From assembly GCF_018141105.1 (NCBI RefSeq), contig NZ_CP054839.1, forward strand, positions 2,914,001 through 2,978,000: a stretch of DNA of 64,000 nucleotides, read 5' to 3'. The notes beneath the pieces were generated by a model. It did no database searches. It was not told the origin of the DNA and worked only from the letters and a program-made list of their open reading frames with translations. Of the stretch, positions 23,990 to 32,288 are shown in pieces. The first letter of the stretch is position 1. Every line of letters starts with the position of its first letter. The DNA comes from Saccharopolyspora erythraea (lineage in GTDB: Bacteria > Actinomycetota > Actinomycetes > Mycobacteriales > Pseudonocardiaceae). The translations under genes were made by a program, and so were the position numbers.

Positions 23990-24835
23990 ATGGCAGGACG
24001 GAACGACCCGTCCGCGCTGCGCTGGCTGATCGGCGTGGAGCTGGCCGCGTACCGGCGGCAGGCGGGCCTGACGCTTACCGAGCTGTCGGAGGCGACCGGG
24101 ATCACCAAACCGAAGCTGGGGCACATGGAGATGGGCCGGTACCAGCAGAATCCGGACGACATCGCCAACGTGCTGCGCGCGTGCGGAACAGATGAGCGCA
24201 CCGTCGACCGCCTGTCCTCGCTGAGCGGCAGGTCGGACTCGAAGTCGTGGTGGGCGCCGTGGGCGCACGTCGTACCGGACTGGCTGAAGACCTTCGTGGG
24301 ACTCGAAGGGCTCGCCGAGTCGGAGTTCGTGTACCAGCCAATGGTTCTGCCCGGGCTGGTGCAGACGGAGGAGTACGCCCATGCGTTGACCGCGGCCACG
24401 GACTTCGTGCGGCAGAACCACAACGAACGCTTCGTGTCCTTCCGGCTTGCACGCGCCAGACGGCTCAACGATCCAGATCCGTTGCGGCTGCACGCCGTCG
24501 TCGGCGAGGCGGCCCTGCGTCTCGCGGTCGGTACGCCCGAGATGCGGCTCGCCCAGTACGAGAGACTGCTCGAACTCGCTGACCAGCCCAACATCACGTT
24601 GCAGGTGCTGCGGCCGGAGTGCGGGCCGCACGACGCGGGAGGCGCCGGCCAGTTCGTGGTGCTGCACTTCGACGAAGCGCGGCCGATCGCCTACACCGAA
24701 CAGCTTGACGGAGCAGTTTACGTACAGGACCCGGATGACGTTCGGACCTATACACTGGCGGCGGAGAATTTGCAGCACGTCGCGCTGGAGCCGGCTGAAT
24801 CCGTAGCGCTGGTGAAGGCGCTGATGGCCGAGTAG
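23990..24835 (+). CDS. XRE-family HTH regulator with DUF5753 domain
   Basis: 281 residues from ATG 23990, which has GAGGAGG 7 bp upstream; the longer frame from 23939 lacks this. The helix-turn-helix spans about residues 13-70 (LTLTELSEATGITKPKLGHMEMGRY). The rest is the DUF5753 ligand/partner domain, marked by YQPMVLPGLVQTEEYA and the repeated Arg-rich LARARRLND. These proteins pair with small DUF397 proteins, as here (16 bp gap), and resemble WhiJ-type developmental regulators of Streptomyces. Targets unknown. Confidence 0.9.
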   Translation: MAGRNDPSALRWLIGVELAAYRRQAGLTLTELSEATGITKPKLGHMEMGRYQQNPDDIANVLRACGTDERTVDRLSSLSGRSDSKSWWAPWAHVVPDWLKTFVGLEGLAESEFVYQPMVLPGLVQTEEYAHALTAATDFVRQNHNERFVSFRLARARRLNDPDPLRLHAVVGEAALRLAVGTPEMRLAQYERLLELADQPNITLQVLRPECGPHDAGGAGQFVVLHFDEARPIAYTEQLDGAVYVQDPDDVRTYTLAAENLQHVALEPAESVALVKALMAE

Positions 24836-24851
24836 CAGCCGGAGGCACGCC

Positions 24852-25136
24852 GTGTCCGCCCCTAACGTCGACGCCCATGTGTGGAGAAAGTCCAGCTACA
24901 GCGCCAACAACGGAGAGTGCGTCGAGGTGGCATTCGCGCTCGCGGCGCCGGATGTGGCTTGGGAGAAATCCAGCTACAGCGCCAACAACGGCGCCTGCGT
25001 CGAGATCGCCCTCGACGCCTCCGCCGTCGGGGCGCGGGACTCCAAGGACCCCTCGGGCCCGGCGCTCTGGTTCCCCGCGCCGCGATGGGGCCGGTTCGTG
25101 TCCGCCCTGAAGGCCGGGCGGTTCGACGCGGCGTGA
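24852..25136 (+). CDS. DUF397 protein with duplicated N-terminal half
   Basis: 94 residues, GTG start with GGAGG just upstream. The DUF397 signature WRKSSYSANNGECVEVA appears at residues 11-27 and again as WEKSSYSANNGACVEIA at about 37-53. Only the second is followed by the conserved VGARDSKDPSGPALWF tail. This looks like a duplicated first half joined to one complete domain. DUF397 proteins are probable partners or antagonists of the DUF5753 HTH regulator encoded just before. The stop overlaps the nitroreductase start. Confidence 0.85.
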   Translation: MSAPNVDAHVWRKSSYSANNGECVEVAFALAAPDVAWEKSSYSANNGACVEIALDASAVGARDSKDPSGPALWFPAPRWGRFVSALKAGRFDAA

Positions 25137-25666
25137 GCGATCCGCTGCGCGAGCTGCGCTCGCTGCGCGCCACGCGCTGGTTCACCGACGCCGATGTCGC
25201 CGACGAAGACCTGCGCCGCATCCTCGACACCGCACGCTGGACGGGTTCGGCCCGCAACCGGCAGCCGTGGCGCTTCCACACCGTCCGGAACGCGGCGACG
25301 CGCGAGGAACTGAGCGCGTGCGGTGCCTACGCCCTGCACGTGCGCACCGCGCCCGTCGTCGTGCTGCTGGCCCTGGACCGCAGCGGCGCCGACGCGGAGT
25401 TCGACGGCGGCCGGGTCGCGCAGACCGTCATGCTCGCCGCCCAGCGGCTTGGCCTCGGGTCGTGCCCGGTCACGTTCTTCCCCGCGGACAACGCCGGGCG
25501 GGTCACCGCGCTGGCCGGGTTCGCCCCGCCGTGGGAGGTGCGCACCGGCATCGCCCTCGGTCATCCCGCGCCCACGCCGAGTGGGACCTCCGCGATCCGG
25601 ACCGGCCGCCTCCCGCTGACGTCGCTGTGGACCCGCGACGTCACTGACCCGGGGCGAAGGTGCTGA
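25133..25666 (+). CDS. Nitroreductase family protein
   Basis: 177 residues, GTG overlapping the DUF397 stop (GTGA). FMN-binding features are visible: SLRATRWFTDADV near the start, TGSARNRQPWRF (about 38-49), and GRVAQTVMLAAQRLGLGSCPV (in two parts, about 97-117). The chain is short, typical of small actinobacterial nitroreductase-like proteins such as deazaflavin or FMN reductases. Substrate unknown. The last 26 bp overlap the convergent betaine-binding protein gene, so stop codons of opposite strands share sequence. Confidence 0.8.
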   Translation: MSDPLRELRSLRATRWFTDADVADEDLRRILDTARWTGSARNRQPWRFHTVRNAATREELSACGAYALHVRTAPVVVLLALDRSGADAEFDGGRVAQTVMLAAQRLGLGSCPVTFFPADNAGRVTALAGFAPPWEVRTGIALGHPAPTPSGTSAIRTGRLPLTSLWTRDVTDPGRRC

Positions 25667-26537
25667 TCACCTGCGGGTTCTCGTCGGCCCACTTGCGGGC
25701 GGCCGCGGCCTCCTGGCCCTTGGGTGCGCTGTTGACGGCGTTCTCCAGCGACGACAGGGTCTGGTCGTCGAGCCTGAACTTCTTGACCATCTCGGTGACC
25801 TGCGGGAAGTCCTGGCTGAAGCCCTTGCGCCCGACCGAGTGGATCTCCTCGGCCTGGCCCATCGCTCCCATCGGGTCCTGCAGGTCCTTGATCGGGTAGC
25901 GCGCGTAGGCCCAGTGCGGGTGCCACAGGGTCACCACGATCGGCTTCTGCTCGTTGATCGCCTTCTCCAGCGACGCCAGCATCGCCGTGGTCGACGACGT
26001 CTGGAGCGTGTAGTCGAGCTGGTACTGCGGGATGGCGTTGTCCTTGGTGATCCGGCTCAGCCCCGCGCCCGGGTCGATGCCGGTGATCACGCCGCCGAAC
26101 TGCCCCGACCGCCCCTTGAGGTCGGCGATGGAGTTGATGTCGGTCATGTAGTTGGGCACCGCGATGTTCAGCGTGGCCTGGTCGTACCAGACGCCGAGGT
26201 CCTCGATCTGCCCGCTGTACTGCTGCCAGTAGTCGGCGTGGGTCTCGGGCAGCCAGGCGTCGAGGAACAGGTCGATGTTGCCCTGGGCGAGCCCGGCGTA
26301 GACCGGTCCGGCCTCCAGCTCCGTGATCGTCACCTGGTAGCCCTGCTTCTCCAGCAGCACCTTGAACAGGTTGGTGACGGCGATGTCCTCGTCCCACGCG
26401 ATGTAGCCGATGGTGATCCGCTTGGCCTCCTGGCCGGTCTGGGCCTCACGTCCCCCGCACCCGGCTGCGACCAGCACCAGCGCGCACAGCGCGGCGAGCA
26501 GGGCGGTGAGCCTGCGTGCTCGTGTTCTCATCAACAT
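25641..26537 (-). CDS. Glycine betaine ABC transporter substrate-binding lipoprotein (ProX/OpuAC family)
   Basis: 298 residues. A signal peptide ends in the lipobox LVAAGC, so the mature protein is a lipid-anchored cell-surface receptor. OpuAC-type features include ITIGYIAWDEDIAV, LFLDAWLPETHADYW and WHPHWAYARYPIKDL; the tryptophans are candidates for the aromatic cage that binds a quaternary ammonium group. It belongs to a three-gene unit transcribed ATPase, permease, binding protein. Role: uptake of glycine betaine or proline betaine as osmoprotectant. The start is one of two ATGs two codons apart. Confidence 0.88.
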   Translation of the reverse strand: MLMRTRARRLTALLAALCALVLVAAGCGGREAQTGQEAKRITIGYIAWDEDIAVTNLFKVLLEKQGYQVTITELEAGPVYAGLAQGNIDLFLDAWLPETHADYWQQYSGQIEDLGVWYDQATLNIAVPNYMTDINSIADLKGRSGQFGGVITGIDPGAGLSRITKDNAIPQYQLDYTLQTSSTTAMLASLEKAINEQKPIVVTLWHPHWAYARYPIKDLQDPMGAMGQAEEIHSVGRKGFSQDFPQVTEMVKKFRLDDQTLSSLENAVNSAPKGQEAAAARKWADENPQVISTFAPGQ

Positions 26538-26575
26538 GGCGTTGCGCCTTTCTGTGCTGCGGGCCGCGGACGGAG

Positions 26576-27463
26576 TCACGCGCCCGCGGGGGCGGCCCTG
26601 CGGGCCGCACGAGCGACCGGGGCGCGATCGGACAGGACGGCGGTGATGCGGTCCAGGTAGACCGCGAGGATCACCACGGCGACACCGGCCTCGAAACCCG
26701 CGCCGAGCTGCACCCGGGTCACCGCGGTGTAGACCTCGGTGCCCAGGCCCTCCGCGCCGACCATGCCCGCGATGACCACCATCGACAGCGAGAGCATGAT
26801 CACCTGGTTGACCCCGGCCATGATCGACGGCATCGCCAGCGGGAGCTGGATACCGGTGAGGATCCGGCTCGGCGGCGCCCCGAACGCCTCGCCGGCCTCG
26901 ACCACCTCGGCGTCGACCTGCCGGATGCCCAGCTCCGTCAGCCGCACGCCCGGCGGCAGCGCGAAGATCACCGTGGCCACCACACCCGGCACCGACCCGA
27001 TGTTGAAGAAGAAGATGACCGGGATCAGGTAGACGAACGCCGGCATCGTCTGCATGAGGTCCAGCACCGGCCGCACCACCAGCGACACCCGCCGGTGCCG
27101 CGCGGCCAGGATCCCCACCGGGATCGCGATGACCACCGCGATGATGCTGGCGACCAGCACCAGCGCCAGGGTCTGCATCGCCGGCGGGAACTCCCGCATG
27201 CTGATCACCAGGCCGAAGCCGACCAGCGTGAACAGCGCGAAGCGCCATCCGCGCAGCCACAGCGCCAGCGCGGTGAAGATCGCCAGCATCACCAGCTCCG
27301 GCGGCCACGTCAGCAGCGCGGTCAGCCCGGACACCGCCGACCGCACGGCGAGGTCGATGAAGTCGAACACGGGGCCGATGTTGTCCTGGAGCCAGTTCAC
27401 CAGGTCCTGGAACCACTCCCCGAGCGGTACGCGGGGCAGTTGGGCCGCGGTCGGCTCAGTCAT
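26576..27463 (-). CDS. Glycine betaine ABC transporter permease (ProW/OpuAB family)
   Basis: 295 residues with about seven membrane helices. The amphipathic N-terminus before the first helix (GEWFQDLVNWLQDNIGPVFD) is characteristic of ProW-type permeases. The cytoplasmic coupling loop is EVVEAGEAFGAPPSRILTGI (about 185-204). The C-terminus is Ala/Arg-rich. It overlaps the ATPase gene by 8 bp and precedes the binding-protein gene by 38 bp. Confidence 0.9.
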   Translation of the reverse strand: MTEPTAAQLPRVPLGEWFQDLVNWLQDNIGPVFDFIDLAVRSAVSGLTALLTWPPELVMLAIFTALALWLRGWRFALFTLVGFGLVISMREFPPAMQTLALVLVASIIAVVIAIPVGILAARHRRVSLVVRPVLDLMQTMPAFVYLIPVIFFFNIGSVPGVVATVIFALPPGVRLTELGIRQVDAEVVEAGEAFGAPPSRILTGIQLPLAMPSIMAGVNQVIMLSLSMVVIAGMVGAEGLGTEVYTAVTRVQLGAGFEAGVAVVILAVYLDRITAVLSDRAPVARAARRAAPAGA

Positions 27464-28541
27464 CTCGGTGCCTCCTCGCCGCGGGGTTGAGCGCCTCGAA
27501 CAGGCCGTCGGCGGTGATCACGCCGAGCAGGCGCCGCTGCCCGTCGATCACCGGCAGCACGGTGCCCTCGCCGGTCATCAGCGGGAACAGCTCGTGCATG
27601 GGTGTGGTGGAGACGACCGGGTCGCCCACGACGTGCCGTTCCCGCAGACGCGCCAGGGCTTCGTCGAGGTCGCCCCGTTCCCCGCTGCCGTCGCCGCCGG
27701 CCGTGCGGACGACGTCGGCCGCGGTCAGGACCCGGCTGCGGTCGACGTCGCGGATGAACTTGGCGACATAGTCGTCGGCGGGCTCGTCGAGGATCTGCTC
27801 GGAGGTGCCGATCTGCACGATCCGTCCGGCGCGCATCACCGCGATCCGGTCGCCCAGCCGCATCGCCTCGTTGAGGTCGTGGGTGATGAAGATGATCGTC
27901 TTGCCCAGCCGCGCCTGCAGGTCGACGAGCTGGTCCTGCATCTCCCGCTTGATCAGCGGGTCGAGCGCGCTGAACGCCTCGTCCATCAGCAACACGTCGG
28001 TGCCTGCGGCCAGCGCCCTGGCCAGCCCGACCCGCTGGCGCATGCCTCCGGAGAGCTGCTGCGGGTAGCGCTGCTCCCAGCCCTCCAGGCCGACCAGCGA
28101 CAGCGCCTCGAGCGCCCGGGTGCGGATCTCGTCGCGCCCGGCGCCCCGGACGTGCAGCCCGTAGCCGGCGTTGTCGAGCACGGTCCGGTGCGGGAAGAGC
28201 GCGAAGTGCTGGAAAACCATGCTCATGGTCCGCTGCCGCATCGTCCGCAGAGCTTTGGCCGACATCGCGGTGATCTCTTCGTCATCGACGTGGATTCGCC
28301 CGGAAGTGGGCGCGAGAAGACCGTTGAGCATTCGGATCAACGTCGATTTCCCGGAGCCGGAAAGCCCCATCACCACGAACGTCTCGCGGTCGTGCACGCT
28401 GAACGACGCGTCGACCACGGCAGGGGTCGCGCCCGCGGCTCGGACCTCGTCCTGACCTGCGCCTTCCCGCAGCATGCGGACGACTTCGGCGGGCTGCGGG
28501 CCGAATATCTTGAACAGCTGTTCCACGCGTACCGATGTCAC
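27456..28541 (-). CDS. Glycine betaine ABC transporter ATP-binding protein (ProV/OpuAA family, CBS region)
   Basis: 361 residues. The N-terminal IFGPQPAEVVRMLREG precedes Walker A GLSGSGKSTLIRMLNGL, as in ProV. The signature is LSGGMRQRVGLARAL and Walker B is LLMDEAFSALDP. The last about 85 residues form a CBS-like region (STTPMHELFPLMTGEGTVLPV), which in OpuA senses ionic strength. First gene of the operon. The promoter is probably in the 338-bp space shared with mshC. Confidence 0.92.
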   Translation of the reverse strand: MTSVRVEQLFKIFGPQPAEVVRMLREGAGQDEVRAAGATPAVVDASFSVHDRETFVVMGLSGSGKSTLIRMLNGLLAPTSGRIHVDDEEITAMSAKALRTMRQRTMSMVFQHFALFPHRTVLDNAGYGLHVRGAGRDEIRTRALEALSLVGLEGWEQRYPQQLSGGMRQRVGLARALAAGTDVLLMDEAFSALDPLIKREMQDQLVDLQARLGKTIIFITHDLNEAMRLGDRIAVMRAGRIVQIGTSEQILDEPADDYVAKFIRDVDRSRVLTAADVVRTAGGDGSGERGDLDEALARLRERHVVGDPVVSTTPMHELFPLMTGEGTVLPVIDGQRRLLGVITADGLFEALNPAARRHRDD

Positions 28542-28879
28542 CGACCGCCTCCGCTGCCATTGGGAGTTCGGTTTTCCATCGTCGCCTCACCCCGGCATGA
28601 GGAGACGCGGTGGATGTGCGCTGTTCGATCGTACGACCGGGCGGCGCTCCGGCATACTCGAAACTTGCGCGGACCGGATTCCGAGCGAATCCGAGGGAAA
28701 AAGATCTGCAAAAGAATGGCAATTGGACGGGCGATCGGAGAGGGCGCTTTCCCGCGGGGGCCGCTCCGGCGGCGAGCACGACGACCACCTGTTCGGAGCA
28801 CACGAGCGTCCCACTCTGTGATACGGACGATGGTTCCGACGGCGGCGTCCGGCAGGGGCCGACAGATAAGGTCGGGTGC
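28542..28879. other. 338-bp divergent intergenic region, betaine transporter / mshC
   Basis: The space between the minus-strand transporter operon and plus-strand mshC. Apart from the mshC -10 candidate at 28867-28872 I see no gene, repeat or clear hairpin. Base composition falls to a more AT-rich stretch at about 28690-28745, likely promoter DNA of the transporter operon. Confidence 0.4.
28867..28872 (+). promoter_or_regulatory. -10-like TAAGGT, 7 nt before mshC ATG
   Basis: TAAGGT is followed by seven bases and the ATG at 28880. No Shine-Dalgarno sequence; probably a leaderless transcript. Confidence 0.5.
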
Positions 28880-30118
28880 ATGCAACCCTGGTCGTCGGTC
28901 CCAGTGCCCAAGGTGCCTGGCACAGCTCGCCCCCTGCGCCTCTTCGACACCGCCGCCGGTGAGGTCCGCCCCGTCACGGCGGGTCGCACGGCCCGGATGT
29001 ACGTCTGCGGCATCACCCCCTACGACGCGACCCACCTCGGTCACGCCGCCACCTACCTGGCGTTCGACCTGGTGCACCGGATCTGGCTGGACAACGGCCA
29101 CGACGTGCACTACGTGCAGAACGTCACCGACATCGACGACCCCCTCCTGGAGCGGGCGAACCGGGACAACGAGGACTGGGTCGTGCTCGCGATGCGCGAG
29201 ACCGCCCTGTTCCGCGAGGACATGGAGGCCCTGCGGGTGGTGCCGCCCACCGACTACATCGGTGCGGTGGAGTCGATCCCGGAGATCGAGGAGTCGGTCG
29301 GCAAGCTGCTGGCCTCCGGCGCGGCCTACCGGGTCGACGACGACGAGTACCCCGACGTCTACTTCCGGCACTCGGCGACCGGGCGCTTCGGCTACGAGTC
29401 GAACTACGACGAGGCGACGATGCTGGAGCTGTCCGCCGAGCGCGGTGGTGACCCCGACCGCAAGGGCAAGGAGCACCCGCTCGACGCTCTGCTGTGGCGG
29501 ATGGCCCGCGACGGCGAGCCCTCCTGGGAGTCCGAGCTGGGACCGGGGCGGCCGGGCTGGCACCTGGAGTGCTCGGTCATCGCGCTCAACCGCCTCGGCA
29601 TGGGCTTCGACGTCCAGGGCGGCGGTTCCGACCTCGCGTTCCCCCACCACGAGTTCAGCGCCGCGCACGCCGAGGCGCTGGCGGGCGACCACCCGTTCGC
29701 CCGGCACTACTGCCACGCGGGCATGATCGGCCTGGACGGCGAGAAGATGTCGAAGTCCAAGGGCAACCTGGTGTTCGTCTCCCGCCTGCGCGGCGACCGG
29801 GTCGACCCGATGGCGATCCGGCTCGCGCTGCTGGACGGGCACTACCGCAGCGACCGCTCCTGGACCGCCGACGCGCTGACCAAGGGCACCGCGCGGCTGG
29901 CGCGCTGGCGCGAGGCGGTGGCGCTGGAGGCCGCACCCTCGGCGGAGCCGGTCGTCGAGCGGCTGCGGGACCGGCTGTCCGACGACCTCGACACCGAGCG
30001 CGCGCTGCTGGCCGTCGACGCCTGGGTGGACGAGGCGCTGTGCCGCCGCGGCGGCGAGGCCGGGGCGCCCGCGGCCATCCGCGACGCCGTCGATGCCCTG
30101 CTCGGCGTCCAGCTCTGA
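28880..30118 (+). CDS. mshC: Cysteine:1D-myo-inosityl 2-amino-2-deoxy-alpha-D-glucopyranoside ligase
   Basis: 412 residues, the usual MshC length. It adenylates Cys and joins it to GlcN-inositol in mycothiol synthesis. It is a class I cysteinyl-tRNA-synthetase homologue without the anticodon domain: [16 protein letters not shown] contains zinc-ligand Cys43 and the HIGH-like motif; [15 protein letters not shown] and FPHHEFS give further zinc ligands; KMSKSKGN is the KMSKS loop. The [15 protein letters not shown] segment is typical of MshC. The ATG at 28880 is chosen for correct length and the -10 spacing. It implies a mycothiol-using actinobacterium. Confidence 0.95.
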   Translation: MQPWSSVPVPKVPGTARPLRLFDTAAGEVRPVTAGRTARMYVCGITPYDATHLGHAATYLAFDLVHRIWLDNGHDVHYVQNVTDIDDPLLERANRDNEDWVVLAMRETALFREDMEALRVVPPTDYIGAVESIPEIEESVGKLLASGAAYRVDDDEYPDVYFRHSATGRFGYESNYDEATMLELSAERGGDPDRKGKEHPLDALLWRMARDGEPSWESELGPGRPGWHLECSVIALNRLGMGFDVQGGGSDLAFPHHEFSAAHAEALAGDHPFARHYCHAGMIGLDGEKMSKSKGNLVFVSRLRGDRVDPMAIRLALLDGHYRSDRSWTADALTKGTARLARWREAVALEAAPSAEPVVERLRDRLSDDLDTERALLAVDAWVDEALCRRGGEAGAPAAIRDAVDALLGVQL

Positions 30119-30148
30119 CCGCGACGCACCCAGCGGCCACGACGGGAT

Positions 30149-30183
30149 CGGCCCCGCGTTCCTCCCGGAGCGCGGGGCCGTTT
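30149..30183 (+). terminator. Rho-independent terminator after mshC
   Basis: A perfect 10-bp GC-rich stem (30149-30158 with 30171-30180), a 12-nt loop and a short TTT follow the mshC stop by 30 bp. Confidence 0.7.
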
Positions 30184-30424
30184 CATGCGCGGAGGGCGGG
30201 GAGCAGGGAGCGGCGATCCGGGCCCCAGCCCGGGCACGCGGCGGTGAGCGCCGTAGCGCCGGGCCGCCTCCAACGCGGCAGCCCGGGCGCTGCGTCGGTG
30301 ACCACCAGGTGAGAGCCGGGGCTTGGATTCGCACACCTGTTTCGTCTACAACAGACCGAGTCGATCGAGGGACGAGGTTGCACGCGCGTGAGGTACGTCC
30401 GGCCTGGTCCAGGAGGAGGTGCCC
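30184..30424. other. Gene-free part of the 306-bp gap before the C69-like gene
   Basis: After the terminator there is no convincing ORF on either strand. The last 60 bases hold the ribosome-binding site AGGAGG (30413-30418) of the next gene. No repeat was recognised. Confidence 0.35.
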
Positions 30425-32269
30425 ATGCGGCGGGGACTACGGCGCTGGAGCGCTCTGGCGCTGACGACGGGTGTGCTGGCGGTGACGGCGCCGGCAGCGG
30501 CCTGGGGCGCGCCGCCGGCCGGCAGCGCCGAGCCGTCGCCACCCGCCCGTGCCGGTGGCGCCGAAGCACACCGGATGCCGGACAAGAGCATCGCCTTCTA
30601 CGTCGGCAAGAACCGCTCCGAGAGCGGTTCGACGCTGATCGGCGGCTTCGGCCACGAGCCGTCGAGCCACTGGCTGGAGATCGTGCCGAGGCGGCACCAC
30701 CCCGCGGGCGCCACCATCACGGTCGGCGCGACACCGGAGGCCGACCTGCCCGGACAGCTCACCCAGATCCCGCAGGTGCCCGAGACCGCCAAGTACATCA
30801 CCTCCAACTACTCGGAGTTCGCCGGTTTTCCCGCGCCGCTGACCAACGGCGGCCTCAACGAGCACCAGGTCGCCGCCCGCGACGTCTGGTCGGACTCCCG
30901 CCCCGAGCTGGTCGCGATGACCCCGCCCGGGCAGACCGGGCCGAACTACAGCGACCTGTCCCGGATCGCGATGGAACGCGCGCACACCGCCCGCGAGGCC
31001 GTCGAGATCCTCGGTGACCTGATCAACAGGCACGGCTACACCACCTACGGCGGCAACTCGCACCTGTTCGCCGACAAGGACGAGGGCTGGATCTTCATCG
31101 AGCTCGCCGGTGGCAAGGGACTCTGGGCCGCCCAGCGCCTCGGCCCCGATGACGTCCGGGTGTCCTACCCGGGCTACATCGGCGACTTCCCGGCCGGCTT
31201 CCGCGGCAACCCCGACTTCATGGGCTCGCCGAACCTGGTCGACTTCGCCGTCCAGCAGGGCTGGTGGAACCCCGCTTCGGGGGAGCCGTTCAACATCCAG
31301 CGCGTCTACGGCACGCCGTTCCCCGGGCACCCGGGCAAGTCCGCACCGACCGACGAAGCCCCGTGGCGGCACCCGCCGACGTTGGAGGACGAGCTCCGGC
31401 AGCTCGGCAGGGTGTCCCTCGTGGACATGCAGCGGATGGTCCGCGATCCCCGCTGGTCCGACGACCGCTCCGGCTACGGGCAGGTCGCCGAGCTGCGCCC
31501 GGACCTGCCGCACCCGGACCTGGCGACGCTGTGGGTGGCCAACACCGCCGCGGTCACCGCGCCCTACATCCCGTTCCACATCGGAGCGGCCACCGTCCCG
31601 CCGGAGTACAGCCAGCACCGCTACCTCACCTCGGGCGCGGCGGCCGAGTACCTCAACCCCGAGTACGCCGCGCAGGAGGCGACCCGTTCGGCGACCTACG
31701 TGTCCAAGCGGCTGATGTACTACACCTGCGACCGCCCGGAGGTCTTCCTCAGCGGGGTCACGAGGGCGCTCGAAGGGTTCGAGGCGGGGATGCTCGCCGA
31801 GATCGGCGACGTCGAAAGGCAGGCCGCCGACGCCTACCGGACCGGCGACGACGAGCGCGCCAGGGCGCTGCTCACACAGTGGAGCGGTGACCGGGCGATG
31901 GAGGGCCTGGACCTGACCGAGTACCTCGTCGACGACGTCGAGCGGCGCACCAAGGAACAGTTCGGCATCCGCGAGCCCAAGATCGCGGTGCCGCCGGGGG
32001 TGACCGCCGACGCGCGGAGCCTCAGCATGGCCCTGCCCGCCGACGCCGTCACCGCCCGCGACCGGGTGAACTGCGACCTGGGCGGCGGCTGGGCCGAGGG
32101 TTCCACAGTGGACCGCAAGGGGCAGGTCGGTGATCCGGCGGCGGTTCCGGACTACCGGGCCGCGTCGGCGCGCGCACCGGAGTTCCCGTGGCTGCCGGTC
32201 GGTGTCGCGGCGATCGTCGGGCTTCTTGCGGGTGCCGGCGCGATGTTGCTGTTCCGGCGCAGGGCGTAG
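30425..32269 (+). CDS. Secreted, membrane-anchored C69-like dipeptidase homologue with Ser at the nucleophile position
   Basis: 614 residues from ATG 30425 (AGGAGG 6 bp upstream). Signal peptide of about 30 residues, low-complexity spacer, then an Ntn-hydrolase domain beginning KSIAFYVGKNRSESGSTLIG, which aligns with the C69 start CTxxxVGK. The catalytic N-terminal Cys is replaced by Ser. Later blocks such as SNYSEFAGFPAPLTNGGLNE and HGYTTYGGNSHLFADKDEGW are typical of C69 dipeptidases. A C-terminal helix followed by RRR anchors it outside the membrane. Either a Ser-dependent or an inactive variant. Confidence 0.75.
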   Translation: MRRGLRRWSALALTTGVLAVTAPAAAWGAPPAGSAEPSPPARAGGAEAHRMPDKSIAFYVGKNRSESGSTLIGGFGHEPSSHWLEIVPRRHHPAGATITVGATPEADLPGQLTQIPQVPETAKYITSNYSEFAGFPAPLTNGGLNEHQVAARDVWSDSRPELVAMTPPGQTGPNYSDLSRIAMERAHTAREAVEILGDLINRHGYTTYGGNSHLFADKDEGWIFIELAGGKGLWAAQRLGPDDVRVSYPGYIGDFPAGFRGNPDFMGSPNLVDFAVQQGWWNPASGEPFNIQRVYGTPFPGHPGKSAPTDEAPWRHPPTLEDELRQLGRVSLVDMQRMVRDPRWSDDRSGYGQVAELRPDLPHPDLATLWVANTAAVTAPYIPFHIGAATVPPEYSQHRYLTSGAAAEYLNPEYAAQEATRSATYVSKRLMYYTCDRPEVFLSGVTRALEGFEAGMLAEIGDVERQAADAYRTGDDERARALLTQWSGDRAMEGLDLTEYLVDDVERRTKEQFGIREPKIAVPPGVTADARSLSMALPADAVTARDRVNCDLGGGWAEGSTVDRKGQVGDPAAVPDYRAASARAPEFPWLPVGVAAIVGLLAGAGAMLLFRRRA

Positions 32270-32288
32270 TGCCGTCGCCCGGCCCGGG

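Noticed and set aside
30325-30345. LexA box-like TCGCAC-N4-GTTTCG upstream of the C69-like gene
   Set aside because: At least two or three mismatches to the TCGAAC-N4-GTTCGA pattern, and no damage-response gene follows.
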